Virus record (IMG/VR): IMGVR_UViG_3300008114_000040 | Coordinates: 1-64,000 of that record | From: a virus | Direction: 5' to 3' (one strand) | Length of the DNA stretch: 64,000 bases | Part shown: positions 28,026 through 36,959 of the stretch, one piece after another | Layout of the letters: every line of letters starts with the position of its first letter | Numbering within the stretch: position 1 is the first letter of the stretch | The notes under the pieces: generated by a model | What the model saw: the letters and a program-made list of their open reading frames with translations, nothing else | The model's database searches: none | Told to the model about the DNA's origin: nothing | Program-made: the position numbers and the translations under genes

Positions 28026-29745
28026 AATTATCTACTGTTGGTTCGTTTATTTCTATTAATTGTTGATTTATATCTCTTAAAATAGGATATTGTAAAAATA
28101 ATATTTCACTAAACGGATAGTGACTTCCATTTATAAAGGGATAGTCAACCCCAATATTATTGTTATCTATGTAGCCATAAGTATAAAGATCCCTCCAATA
28201 CCATGTATCGTCATATTGACTGAACCAAGCATAACCTGGAATTTTATCTACATAATCTTTATCACCCGACTCAACATAATCACTAAAAGCCCTTATTTGT
28301 ATTGGGTAATGTGGGGTATATAAATAACCGGATGGTAAATTTTGTGGTGAGTTATCATAAAATACAGTATCATTTAATGAATATTTGTGAAACATATTCG
28401 TTAATACGTACTCTTTTTGTTCATAATAATTATATTCACAAAAATCACCTTTTATAATATCACCAACATTTAAAAAATCATTATAATAAAATGTTTGACC
28501 ATTAATAAGATACGAACCACTTGGTATGTTATCTTTGTTATTCACTGAGTTTTTATCCCACCAGTTATCAACACTATTTTTCAAAAAATTGAATCCCCAA
28601 CCGATATCAATTCCGGTTGGTTGGTTATTTTGATTTGGGTATGGTTTGTTGAACCAACCCATATAACCTCTTTGAATTGTGGTTATGAACAGTTCGGTAA
28701 TTGGTTTGCCGTTGTTATCAATTAAACCCCCAATAGACGTATCTTTATCAAAAGTAAATGAAAATGTTTGAGTGTTATCTTTAATTGATACTCGTTGGGT
28801 TTGGTTTGGGGTTAATACATTATATTCTAACTTCCTTTTTATGGTAAATGGATTATTTTCAAACCCAGCTTTTGATATGTTACATTCGTTTGATGTTTTT
28901 AATACTTTATGTAGTCTAACATAATAAATTGATTTTGTTTCAGCAGAATTCGCTAGATTTGTGATTCGTTTTAAAGTCCCATAAGTTCCGGTTTGAATAT
29001 CTGTTGGGCTGTATTTTAAGTCATAAATTGTAAATACATTTTCTTCGGATAAATAGCTACCGTCACCTAACCCAAAAACCGTAAACACATTTTGACCATC
29101 AATTGGTGTTGATAACTCAACATAGTCACCTTCTTTTAAATTGTGTTTTGTCCCACAATAAAAATAAATTAAGTTTTTACCATTAAAAACACCCGAATCA
29201 ATTACATATGGTATACCATTACCACAAACAAAACCATTATTTGTTACGTTATATTTTTCATTTGTATATGACATTGTTTGTGCGGTCGTACTTGAAAAAG
29301 CATAAGTTACATAAAAGGACCAATTATAGGATGAGGCACTTTTATTTACAAAAGGAATATGACCAGTAATACCTTGGTCTCTACTTATTACGAATTCACT
29401 AAATTGTGGATAACCTTCCCAAGGTGTGTTTGGGTTTGATAATGTTGATGTTGCGTTTTGTATTGGGTTTGTGTAATACAAATCATTTTTAAATGGTGTG
29501 TATGTTGTTTTACCGGAAACTTGATTATTTACAACATTCACAATTTTTCCAGCCAATCTGAATTTATCACTACTCTGTCTTTCATTATCAAAAACTACTT
29601 GTTGGTCTACCAAAATTGTTCTATCACCCTCCACATATTCTCTCGTGTCAGAAAATAAAGGTGGTTGAACCCAAACCGGTTTGTTGTTATTTGAGGCAAA
29701 CCTTTTATTACCTAAAACAATCCTTATTTCACTTTCATTATTCAT
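28018..29745 (-). CDS. Virion structural protein, unknown (575 aa)
   Basis: Unrecognised. The N-terminus is MNNESEIRIVLGNKRFASNNNKP, and the C-terminal half is rich in Tyr, Trp and Asp (YAWFSQYDDTWYWRDLYTYGYID). This composition fits a beta-structured virion protein. It overlaps the 1589-aa gene by 8 nt. A baseplate or fibre-adaptor role is inferred only from the operon. Confidence 0.5.
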   Translation of the reverse strand: MNNESEIRIVLGNKRFASNNNKPVWVQPPLFSDTREYVEGDRTILVDQQVVFDNERQSSDKFRLAGKIVNVVNNQVSGKTTYTPFKNDLYYTNPIQNATSTLSNPNTPWEGYPQFSEFVISRDQGITGHIPFVNKSASSYNWSFYVTYAFSSTTAQTMSYTNEKYNVTNNGFVCGNGIPYVIDSGVFNGKNLIYFYCGTKHNLKEGDYVELSTPIDGQNVFTVFGLGDGSYLSEENVFTIYDLKYSPTDIQTGTYGTLKRITNLANSAETKSIYYVRLHKVLKTSNECNISKAGFENNPFTIKRKLEYNVLTPNQTQRVSIKDNTQTFSFTFDKDTSIGGLIDNNGKPITELFITTIQRGYMGWFNKPYPNQNNQPTGIDIGWGFNFLKNSVDNWWDKNSVNNKDNIPSGSYLINGQTFYYNDFLNVGDIIKGDFCEYNYYEQKEYVLTNMFHKYSLNDTVFYDNSPQNLPSGYLYTPHYPIQIRAFSDYVESGDKDYVDKIPGYAWFSQYDDTWYWRDLYTYGYIDNNNIGVDYPFINGSHYPFSEILFLQYPILRDINQQLIEINEPTVDNCE

Positions 29746-32700
29746 CTTGATTCAATATGTATTTTGTAATGTATCTATTGATTGTACTTTTCCCTTTGTT
29801 CAATCCAAAATAAAAATGATACGGTGCACCAACAATGAAACTATTCTGTGTTCCACTTGGGAATTGTGGGTTATTTATACCATTAGATGAGTTAAATATA
29901 TACCCTCTTCTACCACCATTAGTATCATTGAAATAAGGGGATATTGGTGAATTATCAAAACTTAAATCTTGGTATTTTTGACTATAAAACCCTCCGTTTG
30001 AAATATTTGTTGCCCAATCATTAGTATCCAGTCCAAATATGGTATTACCACCAGCTAAATTCCATTTGTAGAATGGGACCTCTTGTGTTTTAGGATAACC
30101 AAAAGTATAACTCAACGATGAATTAAATGTTAATACCCCCGGTGAAACTACTTTCCTATCTATTGTATTTGATGTAAAAAATACACCCATAACAATATCT
30201 GAGTTGTTTGAGATATAGAGATCGTTATCATCGTAAGTATCGTCATCAAACCCCTCAACACCATATTCAGAGTTAATACTAAAAAGTTGTGCCAAATCAC
30301 CATCAATTCTTTGTTCACTTCTTGAGAACATTTTATTAATTGAAGCATCCCCTAACCCCAAGGCTTGTCCCCAAAAGTTTGAATTAATCATTCTGGAAAT
30401 AAAGAATAAAGAAAGTAAGTCTGACGTATCTTTAAATGAGGTACTAAGAAGGGTATCTACATAATAACCTTCAAAATTTGGGTTTGTACAGATTTCTTTT
30501 GTAAATTCATCTTTCGGTCCCAAATCCATTACCGTTGTTGGAAAAAATATATTTCTTTCGTTCATACCTCCATAACCCGCCGGTTGTAGTGTTGGGTCTC
30601 CGAATGTGGCTCTTTTAGGTATTTGACCAATAAAATTTGTTCCGTCATAAGGTGTTGCTCTATAAAAAAAAGAATTTGTTGTTCCCTCAGTATAATAAAT
30701 CGGTCCTTGTCCTGGTCTGTATGTACTATCATATGAACCACAAAATAAATACTTTTTTGGTTGTCCAACAATATCAAAAATGGTTTGTTTTTTGAACGCA
30801 AACATATACAGTGTACCATTTACCCAATTGTTTTGAAATACGTGAGAAAAAATACCCCTACAAGCACCAAAAACCAATCTAAATCTTGATTTCCACTCGG
30901 TAAGTAATTTAATATCTTTGATGATTGAAACAATGAGTGGGTCATCCACCAAATAATAACACCCACCTTTCATTCTCTTACCATCGGGGTTGGCGTCACA
31001 CGGACTTAAAACTGTAAAATTAGTACCAGAACCATCATAACAATCAAGAAGTGTCATGTTTTCACAGGTTAATGTAGCAAGAACAACATCACTAGTTTGA
31101 CTTGGTGTGTCTCCCTGTGAATCTTGACTGTTACCATTACTATCAGTTGAGTTTGATATATTATTTGGGATGTTTAAATCATTAACACCTTGTATTGTGT
31201 AGTATGTAAAGTTGGAATTTAAATGTAACGAGAATGAGTTATTACCATCAATTTCAGTACTATCTGATGTCGGTAACCTATCGGATCTAAACACTAGTAA
31301 CTGACTATTGTTAATTTGTATATTAGATGGTGATTGATTATGGTAGGCCGGTGAAAAAGTTCTAACAAAGTCTGAATTATTTAGTATTGATCCTTGTTGG
31401 GTGTTTGAAGCCATTAAAGAACCACCTTCAATATTACCTTGGGTTAGAATATTATTAGTTTGATCAAATGTAATTGTATTTGGTCCCGTATTTAATGTAC
31501 CAACAAACGTTGTGTCGGACAAAACACCATCTGGTGAAGTAAACACACCTAAAGTAAAAGTATCCGTATTATATGCTTTAAAGGTGGATTGTGTTTTATC
31601 TGTTGAATTATAATAATGTGGACTATTATTTGTAAACGCACTAAACATTGTTTGGTTTACATTAAAACCGAATGGTTCATTATATAAATTACTTTGTAAG
31701 TTATTTGTTGTAATGTTATGTGTTTGTGGGGTTTTTTGGTCATTAAACCAGACACCCGAACCAGAGTTTGACCTTATCGGAATGTTTAAATAATACTCAC
31801 CTTCAACAATCAACCCATTACCAAATGTCTTACCAAATAAAGGTGATAAGTCGTATTTTATTGTTTGTTTTTCAGTGTACGGATCAACACCTCTAGTTAG
31901 AAATATAATTTCATACGTTTGGTAGTTTATGATTTGTTGGAGTGGGTATACGTCATAGGTACTAGTTGTAGGTAGACCAAAATCAAACTTTTGTTTTTTC
32001 TTAAACAAATACTTGTTAAGTAAACCACCAGATGGGGCTAAAAGTGTTTGATATTCTGAAACAGTACCACCAGTAATAACTTGAAAATACTCAATACCCG
32101 CGGTGTACTTATATGTTGAGGTATCACCAGTTACCCTAATATATATATTTGATGTTTGAGGTAATCCATTAACATCTATCCATGTTACTTGTTTTGGTAC
32201 TAGGTTCGTACTAGTTTGTGTTGTACCTGTCAATACATTTAAATTAGGATCTGTAATTGATGCTGGGTTTGTAAATGAAATTAAATCACCACTAGTGAAC
32301 GCATTTAAAGTTCCGGGATCGGCAAATATTACTAATACACTATCCTCAAACGGTTGGGATGGTGTTGAATTATTTATAGTGGTCCTAATCCGATTTTCAC
32401 CATCAAAATATCTTTGTCTTAAATTAGCTAAATTCATAGATTGTGTCAAAGTCACATCATAACCTAAACGTTTTTGTCCACCCACGGATGGAAACTCAGT
32501 GATTGGTGTTTTAATGAATTGACCAGACGGATATCCGGCGAGTACTTGTCTTATACCCTCATATGTTGCTTGTGGGTCACTTGAATTCACAGGTGGTGAG
32601 TAGTTATATGAATCAATAGTATTAATGTCACCCAACAAAATATTATTTTCAGATTCTATAGTTGTACTTAACGATTCACTTGTTTGATTTGTGCTAGGTG

Positions 32701-34507
32701 GTATGGTTGTTTCTTCACAAGGACAGGCCTCACAATCAGGAAAGGACATCATAGGTAGTGCAATTCTTTTGAATGGATTTTCGTCGGGTAGTGGTTTAAT
32801 TGTTTTTTTATTACAACCACCTTTAGGTTTATTACCACCACTAAGTGCTGATATCGCTTTACATATACCATAAATTACAACATTTATTAACCAAATCAAA
32901 AGATCAATTATTAATTTCAATAATGGCCATATAAAAGCCAATACGTGTGCAATGATTATAAGTTGATATAAAATTGGTGTCAAAAGAGTAATCAACATAT
33001 TAAATAAGAAGAATAAGAAATCAAAGTTTCTTACACCGTCATTAACCGGAAACCTATTGTTTGTTGTTGTACATCTTCTATCGGTAATTTCTTTAATACC
33101 CAAGTGTCTACTTCTATTTGATCCCCATTTCCATCTATCAATAAAACTGGTGATGGTATAAACTTTATTAAAATTAAATTCATAAAACTTATCTTCACAA
33201 TTAATCGCTTCTTGAATCATTTGTGAACCTAATGTTGTTGTTAAGTCACCATAATCCACCCAGTCCAAACTAAACGCATATGAATATTTTTGAGCATTTA
33301 GATCAGTTGGTGAGTTTTGATTTGATAGGCTCCATCCCCATTCTTTTATGTTTGGGATTAAATAATCCGCTCTAAGTATTTGATTATTAATTCCATTCTC
33401 ATTTTGATATTGAATTCTAAACCTATATTTTCCTTTTGTTGGTATGCCAACACTTGGGTCATTTGAGAGTACTTGTTCACCGAATTCATTTGTAATGACA
33501 TAATCTAAATTCATCGGTACTTCTGTCAACCACGTTCCGTTTTCGTCAATAACTTTACCATTATCTGGTAAAGAAAATTGTTCAAGTACTGGTCTACCGT
33601 CCGAATCGTAAGCTATCGTTTGTCTTATTGCTAATATTCTACCTTCAGACGACACTAAGTCACATAAGTTACCAGTGTCTTTTTTTGGTTTACAATTTGT
33701 TTTTAAAAAGTCCTCATCGGCATTTGAAAAAATGGAGCCCATAAATATGGCGTGAGGTTTTATCTCAATACCTAAATCTCTTAAATCAAAATCCACTCGT
33801 GTAATACCAACTTCACAAAGTTCTGTTTCACCCCAAAATGAAGTGACGCTAACTTCTTTTTTTTGATTCACAATTTGTGGTAGTGAATCCAAATCGGTTG
33901 ACGATTTAAACCTATTTCCGTTGAACTGGCCGGACCCACCTCTACCTAAACTTATCAAATCTGAAGGTGAAAGTGAAAAACATCCGATGTTAGACAAATC
34001 AAGATCTAACATAACGACTTGTTGACCCAGAGGGACTCCTATAATCATAAAGTCACCACTCTCATTTGTTTTAACCGTGTATTTGTAGTATTTTTCATAC
34101 ACCTCTAAAACTTCCCTTCTGGTTAAAACATCTTCTCTATCGGGGAAGGTTCCGGTTGGTGTGTGACCTTGATAATCCTGTCTATAAGGTAATAAATTGT
34201 ATCTATAACCGTCTTCATTTTTTTGATCAACTGTTTTATATGGATATAATGTTGATATTACTGGGTCGTTCTCGTCTTCAGTTGTTAATGGAACAAAAAC
34301 AGACACATTTGCATTTGGTATACCATAACCCCCATTTGTTATAACCCTTCCGGCGATAACACCATAGTCGGCACAAAATCTAGTATATACGTCATCTTGT
34401 CTTAACTTTAAGGAAAGAATTTCCAAAAAATCAAAGTCTTGATTAACATTAATTCGTATGTTTTTATCCTCACCGGGTGTTGTTCTTATTCTATAGGTTT
34501 TGGTCAT
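29738..34507 (-). CDS. Very large virion protein with membrane-like helices (1589 aa)
   Basis: Residues ~45-170 look like a carboxypeptidase-regulatory-like beta-sandwich: GVIAGRVITNGGYGIPNANV, then YTVKTNESGDFMIIGVPLG. Residues ~494-555 are strongly hydrophobic (FLFFLFNMLITLLTPILYQL and onward to LLIWLINVVIYGICKAIS), enough for two or three membrane-spanning helices. A Cys-rich stretch follows (CEACPCEE). The long C-terminal part is beta-rich. Virion proteins with buried hydrophobic helices are sometimes released to cross or breach a host membrane; whether that applies here is inference. It is the first gene after a 76-nt gap following the gp6-like gene. The gap contains ACTATTTAT 13 nt before the ATG. 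Confidence 0.6.
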   Translation of the reverse strand: MTKTYRIRTTPGEDKNIRINVNQDFDFLEILSLKLRQDDVYTRFCADYGVIAGRVITNGGYGIPNANVSVFVPLTTEDENDPVISTLYPYKTVDQKNEDGYRYNLLPYRQDYQGHTPTGTFPDREDVLTRREVLEVYEKYYKYTVKTNESGDFMIIGVPLGQQVVMLDLDLSNIGCFSLSPSDLISLGRGGSGQFNGNRFKSSTDLDSLPQIVNQKKEVSVTSFWGETELCEVGITRVDFDLRDLGIEIKPHAIFMGSIFSNADEDFLKTNCKPKKDTGNLCDLVSSEGRILAIRQTIAYDSDGRPVLEQFSLPDNGKVIDENGTWLTEVPMNLDYVITNEFGEQVLSNDPSVGIPTKGKYRFRIQYQNENGINNQILRADYLIPNIKEWGWSLSNQNSPTDLNAQKYSYAFSLDWVDYGDLTTTLGSQMIQEAINCEDKFYEFNFNKVYTITSFIDRWKWGSNRSRHLGIKEITDRRCTTTNNRFPVNDGVRNFDFLFFLFNMLITLLTPILYQLIIIAHVLAFIWPLLKLIIDLLIWLINVVIYGICKAISALSGGNKPKGGCNKKTIKPLPDENPFKRIALPMMSFPDCEACPCEETTIPPSTNQTSESLSTTIESENNILLGDINTIDSYNYSPPVNSSDPQATYEGIRQVLAGYPSGQFIKTPITEFPSVGGQKRLGYDVTLTQSMNLANLRQRYFDGENRIRTTINNSTPSQPFEDSVLVIFADPGTLNAFTSGDLISFTNPASITDPNLNVLTGTTQTSTNLVPKQVTWIDVNGLPQTSNIYIRVTGDTSTYKYTAGIEYFQVITGGTVSEYQTLLAPSGGLLNKYLFKKKQKFDFGLPTTSTYDVYPLQQIINYQTYEIIFLTRGVDPYTEKQTIKYDLSPLFGKTFGNGLIVEGEYYLNIPIRSNSGSGVWFNDQKTPQTHNITTNNLQSNLYNEPFGFNVNQTMFSAFTNNSPHYYNSTDKTQSTFKAYNTDTFTLGVFTSPDGVLSDTTFVGTLNTGPNTITFDQTNNILTQGNIEGGSLMASNTQQGSILNNSDFVRTFSPAYHNQSPSNIQINNSQLLVFRSDRLPTSDSTEIDGNNSFSLHLNSNFTYYTIQGVNDLNIPNNISNSTDSNGNSQDSQGDTPSQTSDVVLATLTCENMTLLDCYDGSGTNFTVLSPCDANPDGKRMKGGCYYLVDDPLIVSIIKDIKLLTEWKSRFRLVFGACRGIFSHVFQNNWVNGTLYMFAFKKQTIFDIVGQPKKYLFCGSYDSTYRPGQGPIYYTEGTTNSFFYRATPYDGTNFIGQIPKRATFGDPTLQPAGYGGMNERNIFFPTTVMDLGPKDEFTKEICTNPNFEGYYVDTLLSTSFKDTSDLLSLFFISRMINSNFWGQALGLGDASINKMFSRSEQRIDGDLAQLFSINSEYGVEGFDDDTYDDNDLYISNNSDIVMGVFFTSNTIDRKVVSPGVLTFNSSLSYTFGYPKTQEVPFYKWNLAGGNTIFGLDTNDWATNISNGGFYSQKYQDLSFDNSPISPYFNDTNGGRRGYIFNSSNGINNPQFPSGTQNSFIVGAPYHFYFGLNKGKSTINRYITKYILNQDE

Positions 34508-34520
34508 TTGCCTTTTAAAA

Positions 34521-34529
34521 ATAAATAGT
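34521..34529 (-). promoter_or_regulatory. Candidate ACTATTTAT motif upstream of the 1589-aa gene
   Basis: It lies in the 76-nt gap 34508-34583. The minus strand reads AATAACTATTTATTTTTAAAAGG before ATG. The gap also has weak self-complementarity (TTAGT and ACTAA) but no convincing terminator. Confidence 0.3.
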
Positions 34530-34583
34530 TATTTTAGTCTTTTATTAAAAAAACTAAGTCACATAACCAGAAAATAAAGGATA

Positions 34584-36422
34584 TTAAGAGAAGTCTACCG
34601 TTCTTAATTGTTTTACTCTGACATTGATGTCCCTACTATCAAATCTAACTTGGTATATTTGGTCTGGTTCGGCAAAAATAGTATCATCAATTAATTCAAT
34701 TTCTCTTGTTTCTTTATCAATGTATCTTTGGGATGTTTGAGACGATGAATATTGACCGCCAACCCTATTATACACTTTAAGATCAGACAATGTAATTACA
34801 CCTGCCGTGTTTTGAATTAATCTACGAACATCTGAAACATTTAAGTTTTGACCCAAATCCCGATTGGTTGGTCTCATATAGTTTGATATTTGGTCAATCA
34901 CTTCGGTTATAATTTGACTTTGTGAGGTATTGTTCTCAATCACAATTGAAATTTCAAATTCCAAATCAATAACTTTTGCAACATCAATTGATATATAATC
35001 ATTTACCATTCTATACTTTGATAGGTAGGTTGCCAGATTTTGTTTTAAGGTATTGGCCACATTTTGAGTTAAGTTACCATCAGAATCATATGATAGGATT
35101 TGGACGACAACTTTATTATTATTTTCAGTAATCGCAACTTTAGCTGGTGCTCCAAATTTTCCGGGCATTGTATCAATTAAAGATTTGTAATCATTAACAG
35201 TTACTGCTCGTTTTTGTGCAGCAAAGTTGAAAGCCACCATATTTCTAACTTCTTCAGTTGTTGGTGGATTAGCACCACCTACCGCTGAGGTCACGTTATT
35301 AACCTTTAATGATCTTATAACATTTGAATTAATGGTATCCGATGGTCCATTAACAACCATATCAATAGTACCAATTTGATTGATGGCACCAACACCAACA
35401 TTTGATGAAATACCACCACCAATCCTATATTGAATAAACAATGTTGTATTTGGTGTCACTGTCAATCCTAAACCAATATTATTTTGATAGTTTTGTATAT
35501 TTAAAGGTACACCTAATTGAGCGAAATTCTGAAGTTGTTGATTTGGTGTTGTCGTACCACCACCAAATTGTATTTTCATATACCCTTCCGGAGTATATTC
35601 AGTTATAAATCTATTGTCGGTTTTTAAATACCTACCAACTTTAAGTCCCGCCAAATCAATTGGTTTTGTTGGGTCCTCAATAAAAACGGTATCTTCGGCC
35701 AACGCATCAACTTCATACCATTTGTTTTGTGATGTAACAAATTCTGAACTAGGAGGTGTTGATTGGTATTGGGTACCATCTTTTTGAATGATAGCCGTAA
35801 CACCCAAAACATTTTTTTCTGGTAAAAAGAAATTGAAAAATGGTACAACATCATTTGGGTATACCACTCTTTTAAATACCTTTGTTACACCATTAACCAC
35901 CACTTCTCTTTTTGTTATTGTATAACCAACAATTTTATTTGTATTGTCAAAAATTGGGATTTTAGTTCTATTTACAAATCCTTCGTTGTTATATTGTGTT
36001 GAAAAATCAACATCGTATACGGTTTCAAACGTTTGACCCCCGCCATTAAATTGTGCTCCAGATCTTAAAATTCCCAAATATCTTGTATCTTCACTGTCAC
36101 CAAAAGCAGGAACCTGAATGGATATATCAGCTAGAGCAACTGAAGGTCTAAATCCGGGTATTTTCAGACCATAAGTTCTCGCAATATTATAAATTGATGA
36201 CCTTTGTTGTGCATATTGAAGAACGGTCTCCTGTATACTTCTATCAATGTGGAAATGTAAGTTATCACCAATGGCCGCGTTTAAGTCCATTAAAACTGAA
36301 AAAATGGACGCGTCGTTGAAATTTTGAACGACTTCTGGGTAGTATTGTTGAGCATAATTTATTAAATCTTGTCTCAGACTTTCAAAATCCCTACTCGTAT
36401 AATTAATTTTGTTCGTTGCCAT
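34584..36422 (-). CDS. gp6: T4 gp6-like baseplate wedge protein (Baseplate_J family)
   Basis: The N-terminus TSRDFESLRQDLINYAQQYYPE then FNDASIFSVLMDLNAAIGDN is the hallmark of T4 gp6 / gpJ-type baseplate wedge proteins. Later, AVTVNDYKSLIDTMPGKFGAPAKVAI and the C-terminal YMRPTNRDLGQNLNVSDVRRLI are the repeated domains typical of this family. Six pairs of gp6 form the continuous ring of the T4 baseplate. The length of 612 residues is near T4 gp6 (660). The gene follows gp25 with a 1-nt gap, as is usual in myoviruses. Confidence 0.9.
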   Translation of the reverse strand: MATNKINYTSRDFESLRQDLINYAQQYYPEVVQNFNDASIFSVLMDLNAAIGDNLHFHIDRSIQETVLQYAQQRSSIYNIARTYGLKIPGFRPSVALADISIQVPAFGDSEDTRYLGILRSGAQFNGGGQTFETVYDVDFSTQYNNEGFVNRTKIPIFDNTNKIVGYTITKREVVVNGVTKVFKRVVYPNDVVPFFNFFLPEKNVLGVTAIIQKDGTQYQSTPPSSEFVTSQNKWYEVDALAEDTVFIEDPTKPIDLAGLKVGRYLKTDNRFITEYTPEGYMKIQFGGGTTTPNQQLQNFAQLGVPLNIQNYQNNIGLGLTVTPNTTLFIQYRIGGGISSNVGVGAINQIGTIDMVVNGPSDTINSNVIRSLKVNNVTSAVGGANPPTTEEVRNMVAFNFAAQKRAVTVNDYKSLIDTMPGKFGAPAKVAITENNNKVVVQILSYDSDGNLTQNVANTLKQNLATYLSKYRMVNDYISIDVAKVIDLEFEISIVIENNTSQSQIITEVIDQISNYMRPTNRDLGQNLNVSDVRRLIQNTAGVITLSDLKVYNRVGGQYSSSQTSQRYIDKETREIELIDDTIFAEPDQIYQVRFDSRDINVRVKQLRTVDFS

Positions 36423-36423
36423 A

Positions 36424-36888
36424 TTATATATTAATTATTATAAATTCTCTTGACCCAAAAGCATTATTATTGTTTGTATAGTCAATTCTTAATTTTGCGG
36501 TGTACTCTTCCGTACTAGCACCAGGTACTCTATATATATCACTTGTCCCCAATAAGTCAGTATTTAATTCGTCCGGGGCTTCATCTGATTGTAAATATGG
36601 TGTAACTGATATGTTGTTAATTATTAAATTTGGTATATATTTATCTACTTGTTCTTGAATTTCAGCTTTGATTCCTTCAAAGGTCTCACCATCAAAAGGG
36701 TCAAAAATAAATTCATAAATTCTGGTCCCGAAATCCGGTAAATAATACCTACTACCTTTTCTTGTTAAAATCAAGTGTAGTAAGTTTGATCTTATTTCTT
36801 CATCTGTTGTTTCCGACAATGAAAAATAATAACCAAGCGGATTGTTCCTAAAAGGAAAATTAACACCATATGTTGTTCCATTTGCCAT
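36424..36888 (-). CDS. gp25: T4 gp25-like baseplate wedge protein
   Basis: A 154-residue protein of the gp25/lysozyme-fold baseplate family: FPFRNNPLGYYFSLSETTDEE, LHLILTRKGSRYYLPDFGTR, IYEFIFDP. The PDFG stretch and following 'E' residues are the conserved core. In T4, gp25 joins wedge to hub and tail sheath. A TATATTTATTA motif lies just before the ATG, and a terminator for the upstream nrdA gene lies about 45 nt before it. This gene therefore probably starts its own transcript. Confidence 0.85.
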   Translation of the reverse strand: MANGTTYGVNFPFRNNPLGYYFSLSETTDEEIRSNLLHLILTRKGSRYYLPDFGTRIYEFIFDPFDGETFEGIKAEIQEQVDKYIPNLIINNISVTPYLQSDEAPDELNTDLLGTSDIYRVPGASTEEYTAKLRIDYTNNNNAFGSREFIIINI

Positions 36889-36927
36889 ATTATAATAAAT
36901 ATAATGTGGTACACTTTTCTTTTAAAT

Positions 36928-36953
36928 AAAAAATCCCAACTAGATTGGGACTT
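36928..36953 (-). terminator. Intrinsic terminator after nrdA
   Basis: Minus-strand RNA would form a stem TCCCAA / TTGGGA, extended by one G-U and two A-U pairs, with a 5-nt loop, followed directly by six U. It lies 7 nt after the nrdA stop. It ends the replication block before gp25. Confidence 0.85.
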
Positions 36954-36959
36954 AATTTT

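Noticed and set aside
34508-34583. Terminator between gp6-like and 1589-aa genes
   Set aside because: Only a weak TTAGT/ACTAA pairing with a long loop; not convincing as a terminator.
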